From the NCBI RefSeq assembly GCF_000935045.1, contig NZ_JYKS01000027.1:1-64000 (forward strand): 64,000 nucleotides of DNA, given 5' to 3'. This stretch comes from Pseudomonas sp. 10-1B (lineage in GTDB: Bacteria; Pseudomonadota; Gammaproteobacteria; Pseudomonadales; Pseudomonadaceae). The notes beneath the pieces were generated by a model, which did not search any database, was not told where the DNA came from, and saw nothing but the letters and a program-made list of their open reading frames with translations. This document shows positions 25,767 to 34,159 of this stretch, piece by piece. Within the stretch, counting starts at the first letter, position 1; every line of letters begins with the position of its first letter. Both the position numbers and the translations under genes were made by a program.

Positions 25767-26525
25767 CTACTTCTGCTTGTCCACCAACCCCTTGAGCAAG
25801 TCCACCGGCAGCGGAAAGACGATAGTCGAGCTCTTGTCCCCGGCAATCGTCCCCAGCGTCTGCATATAGCGCAACTGCATCGCCCCCGGCTCCTTGCTCA
25901 GCATCTGCGCCGCCTGCATCAGCTTCTCCGACGCCTGCAACTCACCCTCGGCATGGATCACCTTGGCCCGCCGTTCGCGTTCGGCCTCGGCCTGGCGAGC
26001 GATGGCGCGTACCATCGATTCGTTGAGGTCGACGTGCTTGATCTCGACATTGGCCACCTTGATGCCCCAGGCATCGGTCTGTGCATCCAGCACCTGGCGG
26101 ATGTCCGAGTTCAACTGCTCGCGTTCGGCCAACAGCTCATCCAGTTCGTGCTTGCCGAGCACCGCGCGCAGCGTGGTCTGGGCCAGCTGGCTGGTCGCCA
26201 CGAGGAAATCCTCGACCTGGATGATCGCCTTCTGCGGGTCGAGCACGCGGAAGTACACCACGGCATTGACCTTGACCGAGACGTTGTCGCGGGTGATCAC
26301 ATCCTGCGGCGGCACATCCAGCACCACCGTGCGCAGGTCGACCCGCACCATTTGCTGGATCACCGGGATCAACAGGATCAGCCCCGGCCCCTTCACCTGC
26401 CAGAAGCGTCCCAGCTGGAACACCACGGCGCGTTCATATTCGCGCAGGATGCGGAACGCCGACAGCAACAGCATCGCCAGCACCAGCAGCACGGCGCCAA
26501 AACCAAATTGCATGAACATGGTCAT
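25767..26525 (-). CDS. Slipin (SPFH/stomatin-like membrane protein)
   Basis: 252 aa. One N-terminal membrane helix (~residues 5-22), then the SPFH/band-7 domain (REYERAVVFQLGRFWQVKGPGLILLIP), a helical coiled coil (RAIARQAEAERERRAKVIHAEGELQASEKL) and a hydrophobic C-terminus. Forms membrane-associated oligomers; partner of the NfeD protease encoded just upstream (ATGA overlap at 26522-26525). In archaea the NfeD homologue cleaves the slipin C-terminus. Confidence 0.92.
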   Translation of the reverse strand: MTMFMQFGFGAVLLVLAMLLLSAFRILREYERAVVFQLGRFWQVKGPGLILLIPVIQQMVRVDLRTVVLDVPPQDVITRDNVSVKVNAVVYFRVLDPQKAIIQVEDFLVATSQLAQTTLRAVLGKHELDELLAEREQLNSDIRQVLDAQTDAWGIKVANVEIKHVDLNESMVRAIARQAEAERERRAKVIHAEGELQASEKLMQAAQMLSKEPGAMQLRYMQTLGTIAGDKSSTIVFPLPVDLLKGLVDKQK

Positions 26526-27868
26526 TCTCCTTGCGCCGCGGGCGCAGCGGCGGTCACTTCCAGCATGACGCCATGGCGCGCGGTCACCCGCACGTTCTGG
26601 CCAGCCTGCAGCGGCGTTGCGCACTGCACCTGCCATTGCTCGCCCTGGGCCAGCACAACGCCACAGAACGGGTTGCCTGCCATTACCTGGGTGACAGTGA
26701 CCAGGCTGCCGACCAGGCCGGCGTCACCGCTGACCAGCGCCCGGCTGCGGGCCTTGAGGGCCATGCCCAGCACTCCTCCGATCAATAGCGCCGAGAGCAG
26801 CGCCAGGGTGCCGATCAAGGCCAGTGGGATACCGAAACCGGGGGCATCTGTGTCGATCAGGATCACCGCGCCGATCACGAAGGCGACGATGCCGCCAAAA
26901 CCGATCACGCCGAAGCTGGGCACGAAGGCTTCGGCGATCATGAAGGCGATGCCGAGCAGAATCAGCGCCACACCGGCGAAACTCACCGGCAACAGTTGCA
27001 AGGCATACAGCGCCAGCAGCAGGCAGATGCCGCCGACCACGCCACCCACCGTCGAGCCGGGGTTCATGAATTCGAACAGCAGGCCGTACACGCCGATCAT
27101 GATCAGGATCAGCGCCACGCTGGGGTTGGTAATCACCGCCAGCACCCGTGTGCGCCAGTCCGGCAGGTGCTCGACCAGGCTGGCATTGGCGGTCTGCAGC
27201 TGGCGGGGCTGACCGGCGACATCGAGCGTCTTGCCATCGAGCTTGCGCAACAGATCGGGCAGGTCATCGGCCACGTGGTCGATCACGTTCAGCTGCAAGG
27301 CCTCGCTGGCCGACAGGCTGACCGCTTCGCGCACGGCTTTCTCGGCCCAGTCGGCATTGCGTCCGCGCAGTTGCGCCAGGCCACGGATGTAGGCCGCAGC
27401 ATCGTTGACCTGTTTGCGCGCAAGGGTGTCTTCATCGCTGCCTTTGGCCTTGTCGTCCTTGGCCGCGCCTGGCGGGCCGCCGATCTGCACGGGCGTGGCG
27501 GCGCCCAGGTTGGTCCCGGGCGCCATGGCCGCGACATGGCTGGCGTAAAGGATATAGGTGCCGGCGCTGGCGGCGCGGGCCCCGCTGGGGGCGACGTAGG
27601 TGGCAACCGGCACGGGGCTGGCGAGAATCGCCTTGATCATCTGGCGCATGGCGCTGTCCAGCCCGCCCGGGGTGTCCATGCGGATAACCACCAGCTGCGC
27701 CCCCTGCTCCTGGGCCTGGCCGAGACTGCGTACCAGGTAGTCGGCGCTGGCCGGGCCGATGGCGTCATCGATGCCCAGCACCCACACCGCGCCGGGCGCT
27801 GCTTGCCCGCCTGGCGTGATGCCAAGCAGCAACAGCAGCAATAGCCAGCGCCAGCAGCGGGTGAGCAC
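26522..27868 (-). CDS. NfeD-family membrane serine protease
   Basis: 448 aa. Signal peptide (1-23), then a ClpP-like serine protease domain with the catalytic pair Ser101 (GARAASAGTYI) and Lys152 (ARKQVNDAAAYIRG), four to five membrane helices (~235-370), and a C-terminal OB-fold NfeD domain. Long-form NfeD paired with slipin; envelope quality control or lipid-raft organisation is the usual view. Acts at the inner membrane/periplasm. Confidence 0.92.
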   Translation of the reverse strand: MLTRCWRWLLLLLLLGITPGGQAAPGAVWVLGIDDAIGPASADYLVRSLGQAQEQGAQLVVIRMDTPGGLDSAMRQMIKAILASPVPVATYVAPSGARAASAGTYILYASHVAAMAPGTNLGAATPVQIGGPPGAAKDDKAKGSDEDTLARKQVNDAAAYIRGLAQLRGRNADWAEKAVREAVSLSASEALQLNVIDHVADDLPDLLRKLDGKTLDVAGQPRQLQTANASLVEHLPDWRTRVLAVITNPSVALILIMIGVYGLLFEFMNPGSTVGGVVGGICLLLALYALQLLPVSFAGVALILLGIAFMIAEAFVPSFGVIGFGGIVAFVIGAVILIDTDAPGFGIPLALIGTLALLSALLIGGVLGMALKARSRALVSGDAGLVGSLVTVTQVMAGNPFCGVVLAQGEQWQVQCATPLQAGQNVRVTARHGVMLEVTAAAPAAQGE

Positions 27869-27967
27869 CTGTCGTCACCTCGTTCGCCTCTATTTGCACA
27901 AGTTTAGCCCTGCCTGCCGATGGCAGGCCTAAAATTGGAGATTGGGGGGCGAAACCGGAGGTGCATC

Positions 27968-28426
27968 ATGCGTATGGCAAAGACCCTGCAGGATCGCCTG
28001 GACAAGGCCAACTGCGATTACGACATCATTCCCCATCCACATTCGGCCACCAGCCTGGAGTCGGCCCGCACGGCCGGCGTGCCCGCCGAGCGGGTCGCCA
28101 AGTCGGTGATGCTCGATGACCGTCATGGCAACTACATCATGGCCGTGCTACCGGCCAACCGGCATCTGGACATGAGCAAGGTGCGTATGTCCGGCGCCTG
28201 GCAACTGACCCGTGAAAGCGGCCTGCCGAGCCTGTTCGGCGACTGCGAGCGCGGCGCCGTGCCAGCGCTTGGCGATGCCTACCAGATAAAAATGCTGCTC
28301 GACCCGAGCCTTACCCGCCAAGGTGATGTCTACCTTGAGGCGGGTGACCACGATCACCTGATCCACATGAGCATGGAGCAGTACATGAAACTGGTGCCGC
28401 ACGCCGAAGTGCGCGAGCTTTGCTGA
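27968..28426 (+). CDS. YbaK/ProX-type aminoacyl-tRNA deacylase
   Basis: 152 aa from ATG 27968 (GGAGG 6 nt upstream). YbaK fold with the conserved lysine in ERVAKSVMLDD, followed by NYIMAVLPANRHLDMSKV and GAVPALGDAY (the GxxxP-G loop). These editing domains hydrolyse mischarged tRNAs (Cys-tRNA(Pro), Ala-tRNA(Pro)); the exact substrate cannot be read from sequence. Confidence 0.85.
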   Translation: MRMAKTLQDRLDKANCDYDIIPHPHSATSLESARTAGVPAERVAKSVMLDDRHGNYIMAVLPANRHLDMSKVRMSGAWQLTRESGLPSLFGDCERGAVPALGDAYQIKMLLDPSLTRQGDVYLEAGDHDHLIHMSMEQYMKLVPHAEVRELC

Positions 28427-28487
28427 TGTTTTCAAACCAATGCCAGGCGGGCGTCGTGGACGGCTTGCCTGGCTCTCAGGAGGAACC

Positions 28488-28730
28488 ATGGAAGCGCCGA
28501 TCCATCCCTTTGCAGACTTGTTCAAACAACTGGGGCTGGCTGACGATGCGGTGAGCATCGATCAGTTCATCGCCAGCCACTCGCCATTGAAGAACGACAT
28601 CAAGCTGGTGGATGCGCCGTTCTGGACCGATGCCCAGCGTAGTTTCCTCAAGGACAGCATCATTGAAGATGCCGATTGGGCGGTGCCGTTCGATCAACTC
28701 AACGAAGCATTGCGCCGCCCTCGAAAATAA
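28488..28730 (+). CDS. DUF2789 family protein
   Basis: 80 aa. Family sequence HPFADLFKQLGLADDAVSIDQFIASH and W-T-DAQRSFLKDSI; function unknown, small acidic cytoplasmic helical protein of pseudomonads. AGGAGGAACC precedes ATG 28488. Confidence 0.85.
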   Translation: MEAPIHPFADLFKQLGLADDAVSIDQFIASHSPLKNDIKLVDAPFWTDAQRSFLKDSIIEDADWAVPFDQLNEALRRPRK

Positions 28731-28799
28731 AGCGCCGAGCGGCACCTGACGAGTGATTGGCCGTTGCTATGCTCAGGAAAACAATAAGGGGATAGCGCG

Positions 28800-29438
28800 A
28801 TGAAAGATCCCTACGCACCAGGTTTCTGGTGCTCCGTGACGATCCTGGGCACCCTGACGGCCAGTTACTTCTACGGCATCAGGCACACGCAACAGATGAC
28901 TCAGGCGGTGCATTTCCTGTATGCCGCCGCGGCTGTCACTGTGGCGGCTGCGCTGGTGGCGCTGGCCTGGATCGCCTGGCAGCAGTTGCACCTGAACAAG
29001 CGCGAAGTGGTGCAGGGGCGAACGTTGCTGGCCATCTGGAACACCAAGGTCGCGCTGCGCCGCGTCGAGACGGTGTTCGACCGTTATTTCTGGGGCAGCT
29101 ACTGGCATTCGGGGCGTACCTTCGAAGAGGTCATGGGTGAGCTCAGGGGCACGCCGCTGGAGCAGAGCCTGGATGCCCTGAAGCGCCAGTGCCGGTTGCT
29201 CGACCGTGAAGTTCATGACCACCATCATCACTGGCTGGCCAATGCCCGCGACCTGTCCAGCGTGGCCCAAGCCATGGCCCGCGAACGCTACCAGCTGGAT
29301 TTGGGCGAGCCAAGCAGCAGCGGGCATGGCAATACCGCCGTGCTCAACCGTGACCTGGAAGTGCTGGTGTATACCTGGTCGGCGCGCCTGCGCAGCTTCG
29401 ACCATCAGCTGGACGAGCTGGAGCGCGCCTACCATTGA
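28800..29438 (+). CDS. Two-helix membrane protein, unknown function
   Basis: 212 aa, not recognised. Two predicted membrane helices (~residues 8-25 and 38-60), then a helical cytoplasmic domain of ~150 residues with a histidine run (EVHDHHHHWL) and heptad-like ends (LRSFDHQLDELERAY). ATG 28800 follows ATAAGGGGATAGCG. Convergent with the CBS gene, only 6 bp between stops. Confidence 0.75.
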   Translation: MKDPYAPGFWCSVTILGTLTASYFYGIRHTQQMTQAVHFLYAAAAVTVAAALVALAWIAWQQLHLNKREVVQGRTLLAIWNTKVALRRVETVFDRYFWGSYWHSGRTFEEVMGELRGTPLEQSLDALKRQCRLLDREVHDHHHHWLANARDLSSVAQAMARERYQLDLGEPSSSGHGNTAVLNRDLEVLVYTWSARLRSFDHQLDELERAYH

Positions 29439-29444
29439 GGCGCT

Positions 29445-29882
29445 TCATTCGCCGCGGATGTATTGCTCCAGTTGCAGGATCAGGCTGGCTTGTTCGGCAA
29501 TGGTTTCCTTGACCAGGTCGCCGATCGACAGCAGGCCGAGCAGCTCGCCGTTGTTGACCACCGGCAGGTGGCGCAGGTGGCGGTTGGTCATCAGGTTCAT
29601 GCAGTACTCGAGGTTCTGCTTCGGCTCCACGGTGACCACCGGTGCACTCATGATTTCGCGCACCGGGGTAGCGGCGGAAGAGCGGCCCTTGAGTACCAGT
29701 TTGCGCGCATAGTCCCGTTCACTGACGATACCCACCACCTGGTTGCCCTCGACCACGGGCAGCGCACCGACGTTTTTCTCCGCCAGCAGTTTCAGGGCGT
29801 CGAGTACCGAGTCATCCGGGCCGATGGTGTACACGGTCTGGTGCTGGGACTTGGTCTTGAGGATTTGTTCGACGTTCTTCAT
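29445..29882 (-). CDS. Tandem CBS-domain protein
   Basis: 145 aa from ATG 29882. Two CBS motifs: VYTIGPDDSVLDALKLLAEKNVGALPVVE...GIVSERDYARKL and VVTVEPKQNLEYCMNLMTNRHLRHLPVV...GLLSIGDLVK, together one Bateman module that binds adenosine nucleotides. Stand-alone regulator of unknown partner. The upstream frame to 29969 runs into the REP array flank and lacks a ribosome site. Confidence 0.9.
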   Translation of the reverse strand: MKNVEQILKTKSQHQTVYTIGPDDSVLDALKLLAEKNVGALPVVEGNQVVGIVSERDYARKLVLKGRSSAATPVREIMSAPVVTVEPKQNLEYCMNLMTNRHLRHLPVVNNGELLGLLSIGDLVKETIAEQASLILQLEQYIRGE

Positions 29883-30001
29883 ACGGGCCTCTGCGGGTGG
29901 AAAAAGCGATTCTCTGAGTAAATAAAGCATCCGGCACGGCGCTCTGCACGGCAATGCAGGAAACGGCATGGAGTCGATTGAAAAACGTCATCGGTGGTTG
30001 C

Positions 30002-31060
30002 CGTGCCGGGTTCGGGCGCACGCTATCCCTGTGGGAGCGGCTTTAGCCGCGAACACCGGCGCAGCCGGTGCCCTCCACCGCGCTGGATTCTTCGCGGGCA
30101 AGCCCGCTTCTACAGGTGCTGTGCAGGTTTCGGGCGCACGCCGTCCCTGTGGGAGCGGGCATGCCCGCGAACACCGGCAAAGCCGGTGCCATGCACCGCG
30201 CTGGATTCTTCGCGGGCGAGCCCGCTCCCACAGGTGCTGTGCAGGTTTCGGGCGCACGCCATCCCTGTGGGAGCAGGCATGCCCGCGAACACCGGCGCAG
30301 CCGGTGCCATGCACCGCGCTGGATGCTTCGCGGGCAAGCCCGCTTCTACAGGTGCTGTGCAGGTTTCGGGCGCACGCCGTCCCTGTGGGAGCGGGCATGC
30401 CCGCGAACACCGGCAAAGCCGGTGCCATGCACTGCGCTGGATGCTTCGCGGGCGAGCCCGCTCCCACAGGTACTGTGCAGGTTTCGGGCGCACGCCGTCC
30501 CTGTGGGAGCGGGCATGCCCGCGAACACCGGCAAAGCCGGTGCCATGCACTGCGCTGGATGCTTCGCGGGCAAGCCCGCTCCCACAGGTACTGTGCAGGT
30601 TTCGGGCGCACGCCGTCCCTGTGGGAGCGGGCATGCCCGCGAACACCGGCGCAGCCGGTGCCATGCACCGCGCTGGATGCTTCGCGGGCGAGCCCGCTCC
30701 CACAGGTACTGTGCCGGGTTCGGGCGCACGCTATCCCTGTGGGAGCGGCTTTAGCCGCGAACACCGGCACAGCCGGTGCCATGCACCGCGCTGGATGCTT
30801 CGCGGGCGAGCCCGCTCCCACAGGTACTGTGCAGGTTTCGGGCGCACGCCGTCCCTGTGGGAGCGGGCATGCCCGCGAACACCGGCGCAGCCGGTGCCAT
30901 GCACCGCGCTGGATGCTTCGCGGGCGAGCCCGCTCCCACAGGTACTGTGCCGGGTTCGGGCGCACGCTATCCCTGTGGGAGCGGCTTTAGCCGCGAACAC
31001 CGGCGCAGCCGGTGCCATGCACCGCGCTGGATTCTTCGCGGGCAAGCCCGTGTCTACAGG
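30002..31060. repeat. Array of nine tandem 118-bp REP doublets
   Basis: The marker 'ttcgggcgcacgc' recurs at 30011, 30129, 30247, 30365, 30483, 30601, 30719, 30837 and 30955, exactly 118 bp apart. Each unit has a REP (tgtgggagcgggcatgcccgcgaac), a small 'accggc...gccggt' hairpin, a spacer 'gccatgcaccgcgctggat' and a REP in opposite orientation. Units 1, 7 and 9 carry the variant 'cggctttagccg' stem; the others 'cgggcatgcccg'. The right edge supplies the stop codon (31054-31056) of the VWA gene. Long open frames across the array on both strands result from the repeat and are not genes. Confidence 0.97.
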
Positions 31061-32355
31061 CAACCGCTCGCCGCCACCTCTTGGCTCGCTTCCTTGAGCG
31101 CTGCGGCAACGGCGGCGGCATCATTGGCGGTGTACACCCGCCCGCCGGTGTTGCTGGCTGCGCAGTTCGAGCCGGTGCTGGCGCTGATGTTGACCACATT
31201 GATCCGCAGCCGTGGCTGGCTTCTGGCTATTTGTTCCGACACGTTGCACACGCTGGTGCCGCAACTGTCCCGGCCATCCACGAACATCACGATCACCCCA
31301 TCCCGGTCGCGCCCGTTCATCTTGCTGGCTGCCGCTTGCAGGCTGATGCCCAGGCCTGTCCCGCCCCGTGCATTCAGGTCGGCTACACGCTTGATGAGGT
31401 CGGCGCGCTGGCCTTGCCCGAAGACACCGTGATCGACCGGGCTGCGGCAACCATCGAAGGTGACCAGGCGCATGTCCACATCCTTGTCCAGGTCGCCGAT
31501 CACCGAGGTCAGCGAGCTTTTGGCCACATCCATGCGGGTGAGCCGTTGTGGCTGGTTGTTGGCCAGCAGCTCATCGACGTAAGGAATGCGGGCCAGCAAG
31601 GCGATATACCAAGGGTCATCCTCCTTTTTCACCCTGATGCGCTGGTCCATGGAGCCGGAGGTGTCCAGCACCACTGCAAACTCCGACGCCTGGAAGGCAC
31701 CGCCTGGCGTACAGATTGCAGTCTGCGGGTAGCTTTGCCAGCGCTGGTACAGTACTGGCCAGCTGCTATATAGCCAGTAGAGCAGGAGCAATAGCAGGCC
31801 AAACAGCAACCAGGGCCACAGGCGCAGGGGGCGGCGTTCGACCATCACTGCGGTTCGCGTTGCCACGGGTTTTGGCGTTGGCGCGGGCTTTGGCTTGGCC
31901 GACGCTAGCTTTGGCGGTGGCGGTGGCGGTGGCGGTGGCGGTGGCGGTGGCGGTGGCGTGACAGGTGTCGGTTGCCCCCAGCGAATCACCAGCGGTTCCC
32001 CGTTGATGCTGTACAGGTTGGCCAGATCCGGTGGCCCGACCAGCGTGCGCAAAGCCTCTGCTGCAGGCGCCTGGCCGCGCTTTTGCAGCTCGTCCGCCAG
32101 CTGGACGACAGCTGCCTGGCGCTCTTCGTAGCGTTTCAGCAGGGCCGCCTGCTGTTCTCGTCCGAGCGTGGCATACAGATGTGGTTGCCCCTCCAGCTCG
32201 GACCACCATTCCAGTATGCCGTCGCGGCCCTGCCTGGGTATTGCATACAGGTTGGCGATACCCGGTGGAAAATGCTGGCGAATCAGGGCCACCCTCTGTT
32301 CGAGGGCGTTGGCAGCATCCTGGCTGGCATCGGTGTCGCGGTTTACCCTTTGCAT
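31054..32355 (-). CDS. Membrane-anchored VWA protein (last gene of srf/tag-like operon)
   Basis: 433 aa from ATG 32355 (GGAAG 7 nt upstream). N-terminal cytoplasmic domain (~1-125), a run of 15 prolines (~130-145), a basic stretch, one membrane helix (~175-195), then a VWA domain in the periplasm with MIDAS motif DTSGSM, TFDGC, and the second MIDAS threonine region (GGTGLG). Eight or so cysteines in the exported half suggest disulfides. Close paralogue of the next gene upstream. The stop codon is provided by the REP array. The role is unknown; VWA domains bind protein partners through a metal ion. Confidence 0.85.
   Translation of the reverse strand: MQRVNRDTDASQDAANALEQRVALIRQHFPPGIANLYAIPRQGRDGILEWWSELEGQPHLYATLGREQQAALLKRYEERQAAVVQLADELQKRGQAPAAEALRTLVGPPDLANLYSINGEPLVIRWGQPTPVTPPPPPPPPPPPPPPPKLASAKPKPAPTPKPVATRTAVMVERRPLRLWPWLLFGLLLLLLYWLYSSWPVLYQRWQSYPQTAICTPGGAFQASEFAVVLDTSGSMDQRIRVKKEDDPWYIALLARIPYVDELLANNQPQRLTRMDVAKSSLTSVIGDLDKDVDMRLVTFDGCRSPVDHGVFGQGQRADLIKRVADLNARGGTGLGISLQAAASKMNGRDRDGVIVMFVDGRDSCGTSVCNVSEQIARSQPRLRINVVNISASTGSNCAASNTGGRVYTANDAAAVAAALKEASQEVAASGCL
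31912..31956. repeat. Hexanucleotide microsatellite (tggcgg)n coding poly-proline
   Basis: 7.5 perfect copies of tggcgg on the plus strand encode 15 consecutive prolines in the minus-strand VWA gene. Slippage would change linker length by two residues without frameshift. Confidence 0.92.
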
Positions 32356-32363
32356 GGTTCTTC

Positions 32364-33596
32364 CTAGTCGCAATCAGCCGTGCTGGAGACTTCCTGGCTG
32401 GCATCCTTGAGGGCTGCGGCTATCTGCTCGGCGTCGTTGGCGGAATAGATTCGGCCACCCGTGTTCTCGGCGACGCAGCTGGCCAGGTTGCTGTTGCTGA
32501 TGTTGATCAGGTTGACGCGCAGGCGTGGCTGCTCGCGGGCAATTCGTTGCGCCACGGCACAAACGTCCTGCTCACAACCGTCCGCGCCGTCGATGAACAT
32601 CAGAATCATGCCGTCGCGGTCGCGGCCGTTCATGGTTCTGGCCGTCATGTCCAGGCTGGCTGCCAGGGCGGTTCCATCGTTGGGTACCAGTGCCTGGATA
32701 CCTTCGATCAGGGCCGGGCGCTGGGCAAGCTTGAACACGCCATGGTCCAGCGGCGCACGGCAGCCATCGAAAGTCACCACACGCATGTCGACCGCCGGGT
32801 GCAGGTCGTTGATCAGGTGGGTCAGGCTGCTCTTGGCCACGTCCATGCGTATGGGGGCCTGGGTAAGTTGCGCAACACGTTGCTGATCGATGTTCGGATC
32901 ATCATTGATGTGCTGGAAGAACCATTTTTCGTCTTCCGGGGTAGCGGCGACGTTGAGCAGCATCGAGCCCGAGGTATCGAGCACCACGGAAAATTCCGGC
33001 GGCTGTATCCGCGTGTCCTTCACGCAGGCGAACGGCGTTGTGTCGCGGCTGGCAAGCCAGTGCTGCAGGTGCGGCCAGCCGAACCACCAGGCCAGGGCCA
33101 GCAACAGCAGGCCAAGCAGCGGCAGCAGAAACCACGGTAGCCATATCCAGCGCCGGCGGGCCACCGGCGCAGGTGGCGGTACGGGCACCGGCGCGGGCTT
33201 GACCGGTGCCGGCTCGACCCAGCGTACGACGAGTGGTTGCCCGTTGACGCTGTACAGGTTGTCCAGGTTGGCAGGCCCGATCAGCTTGCGCAACAGGGCC
33301 GCCTCGTTGGCCTGGCCCAGGCCTTCCAGCTTGCCGACCAGTTGGCGTACTGCTTCCTGGCGTTCGTCGTACAGGCGCAGCAAGGCTGTCTGCTGCTCGG
33401 CGCCCAGGTCGTGGTAACGGTGCGGTTGACCTTGCAGGTCCGACCACCATTCGCGCAGGCCGTCCTTGCCATTGCGCGGTGTGGCAAACAGGTGGGCAAT
33501 ACTTGGGGGAAAGTGCCTGACGATGATCGCCATAGCCTCTTCGAGTGCCCGCAGGTCGTCCTTGGCCGGGCTGGTGTCGCGGGTAACCCGCTGCAT
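32364..33596 (-). CDS. Membrane-anchored VWA protein (paralogue)
   Basis: 410 aa. Same architecture as its downstream neighbour: cytoplasmic domain (~1-120; DGLREWWSDLQGQPHRY, NLDNLYSVNGQPLVVRW), short Pro/Ala linker, RRR positive patch, one membrane helix (~155-178), periplasmic VWA with DTSGSM and TFDGC. Positive-inside rule puts the VWA outside the cytoplasm. Eight bp separate its stop from the paralogue's start, so they are co-translated. Tandem duplication is inferred. Confidence 0.85.
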   Translation of the reverse strand: MQRVTRDTSPAKDDLRALEEAMAIIVRHFPPSIAHLFATPRNGKDGLREWWSDLQGQPHRYHDLGAEQQTALLRLYDERQEAVRQLVGKLEGLGQANEAALLRKLIGPANLDNLYSVNGQPLVVRWVEPAPVKPAPVPVPPPAPVARRRWIWLPWFLLPLLGLLLLALAWWFGWPHLQHWLASRDTTPFACVKDTRIQPPEFSVVLDTSGSMLLNVAATPEDEKWFFQHINDDPNIDQQRVAQLTQAPIRMDVAKSSLTHLINDLHPAVDMRVVTFDGCRAPLDHGVFKLAQRPALIEGIQALVPNDGTALAASLDMTARTMNGRDRDGMILMFIDGADGCEQDVCAVAQRIAREQPRLRVNLINISNSNLASCVAENTGGRIYSANDAEQIAAALKDASQEVSSTADCD

Positions 33597-33614
33597 GTGG
33601 ATATCCTGAAAAGA

Positions 33615-33636
33615 TTCGGCAGCCGAAGCTGCCGAA
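33615..33636 (-). terminator. Intrinsic terminator inside the operon
   Basis: On the minus strand: TTCGGCAGC-ttcg-GCTGCCGAA followed by TCTTTTC. Nine perfect base pairs closed by a TTCG loop plus a short T-rich tail, placed in the 46-bp gap between the lipoprotein gene and the first VWA gene. It should reduce transcription of the last two genes. Confidence 0.65.
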
Positions 33637-33642
33637 AAGGTT

Positions 33643-34146
33643 TTACTCGTAACCCAGGCTTAGCTGAAGGCGGCTGACCTGCTGTTGCAGGTCCTTGAGT
33701 TTCTGCTTGCGAGCTTCGATCTGGGCGCTGCTGGCGTTTTGCGAGGGCGCAGCCTGGTTGGCCTTGAGCTGCTGCTCCAGGGCGGCGATCTGCTTTTGCA
33801 CATCGCTCTTGTTGCCATGGCGGGCCTTGAGGGTACTCAGCAGGCCATTCAACGATTTCTCCAGGCTGGCCTGCTGGCGCTGCTGGCTTTGCAGGTCCTG
33901 GCGGGTCGAGGCCTGCAGTGCACTCAACTGTGCGTAGACCTCGTTGAACTGGCGGTTCTGCTCTTGGGCACTCAGCAGGCTCTGCTCGCTGTTGCGTACG
34001 CCTTCGGCATAGCCTCCGCCATAGTCACAGTTGAGTTTGCCAATCAGGCTGGTGTCGCTGTCAGAGGCATTGCACTGCGAAGCAGTGGTCGCACACCCCG
34101 CAAGGCTGGCCAGCAGGGCCAGGCATAGGCAGTTACGCAGGAACAT
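33643..34146 (-). CDS. Coiled-coil lipoprotein
   Basis: 167 aa. Lipoprotein signal with lipobox LAGC (Cys18). The mature part is a long glutamine-rich coiled coil (~55-165: RQDLQSQQRQQASLEKSL ... QKQIAALEQQLKANQ). A Cys-containing stretch NASDSDTSLIGKLNCDYGGGYAEG precedes it. No known family recognised. Likely anchored in the outer or inner membrane facing the periplasm; 13 bp after the previous lipoprotein gene. Confidence 0.8.
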   Translation of the reverse strand: MFLRNCLCLALLASLAGCATTASQCNASDSDTSLIGKLNCDYGGGYAEGVRNSEQSLLSAQEQNRQFNEVYAQLSALQASTRQDLQSQQRQQASLEKSLNGLLSTLKARHGNKSDVQKQIAALEQQLKANQAAPSQNASSAQIEARKQKLKDLQQQVSRLQLSLGYE

Positions 34147-34159
34147 GGCGTGCTCTCCC

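Noticed and set aside
30002..31060. CRISPR array or long repetitive proteins (open frames up to ~367 aa on both strands)
   Set aside because: The period is 118 bp with conserved 'spacers', no variable spacers and no cas genes; the unit is a REP doublet. The open frames arise because 118-bp units contain few stops and cycle through frames; no ribosome sites.
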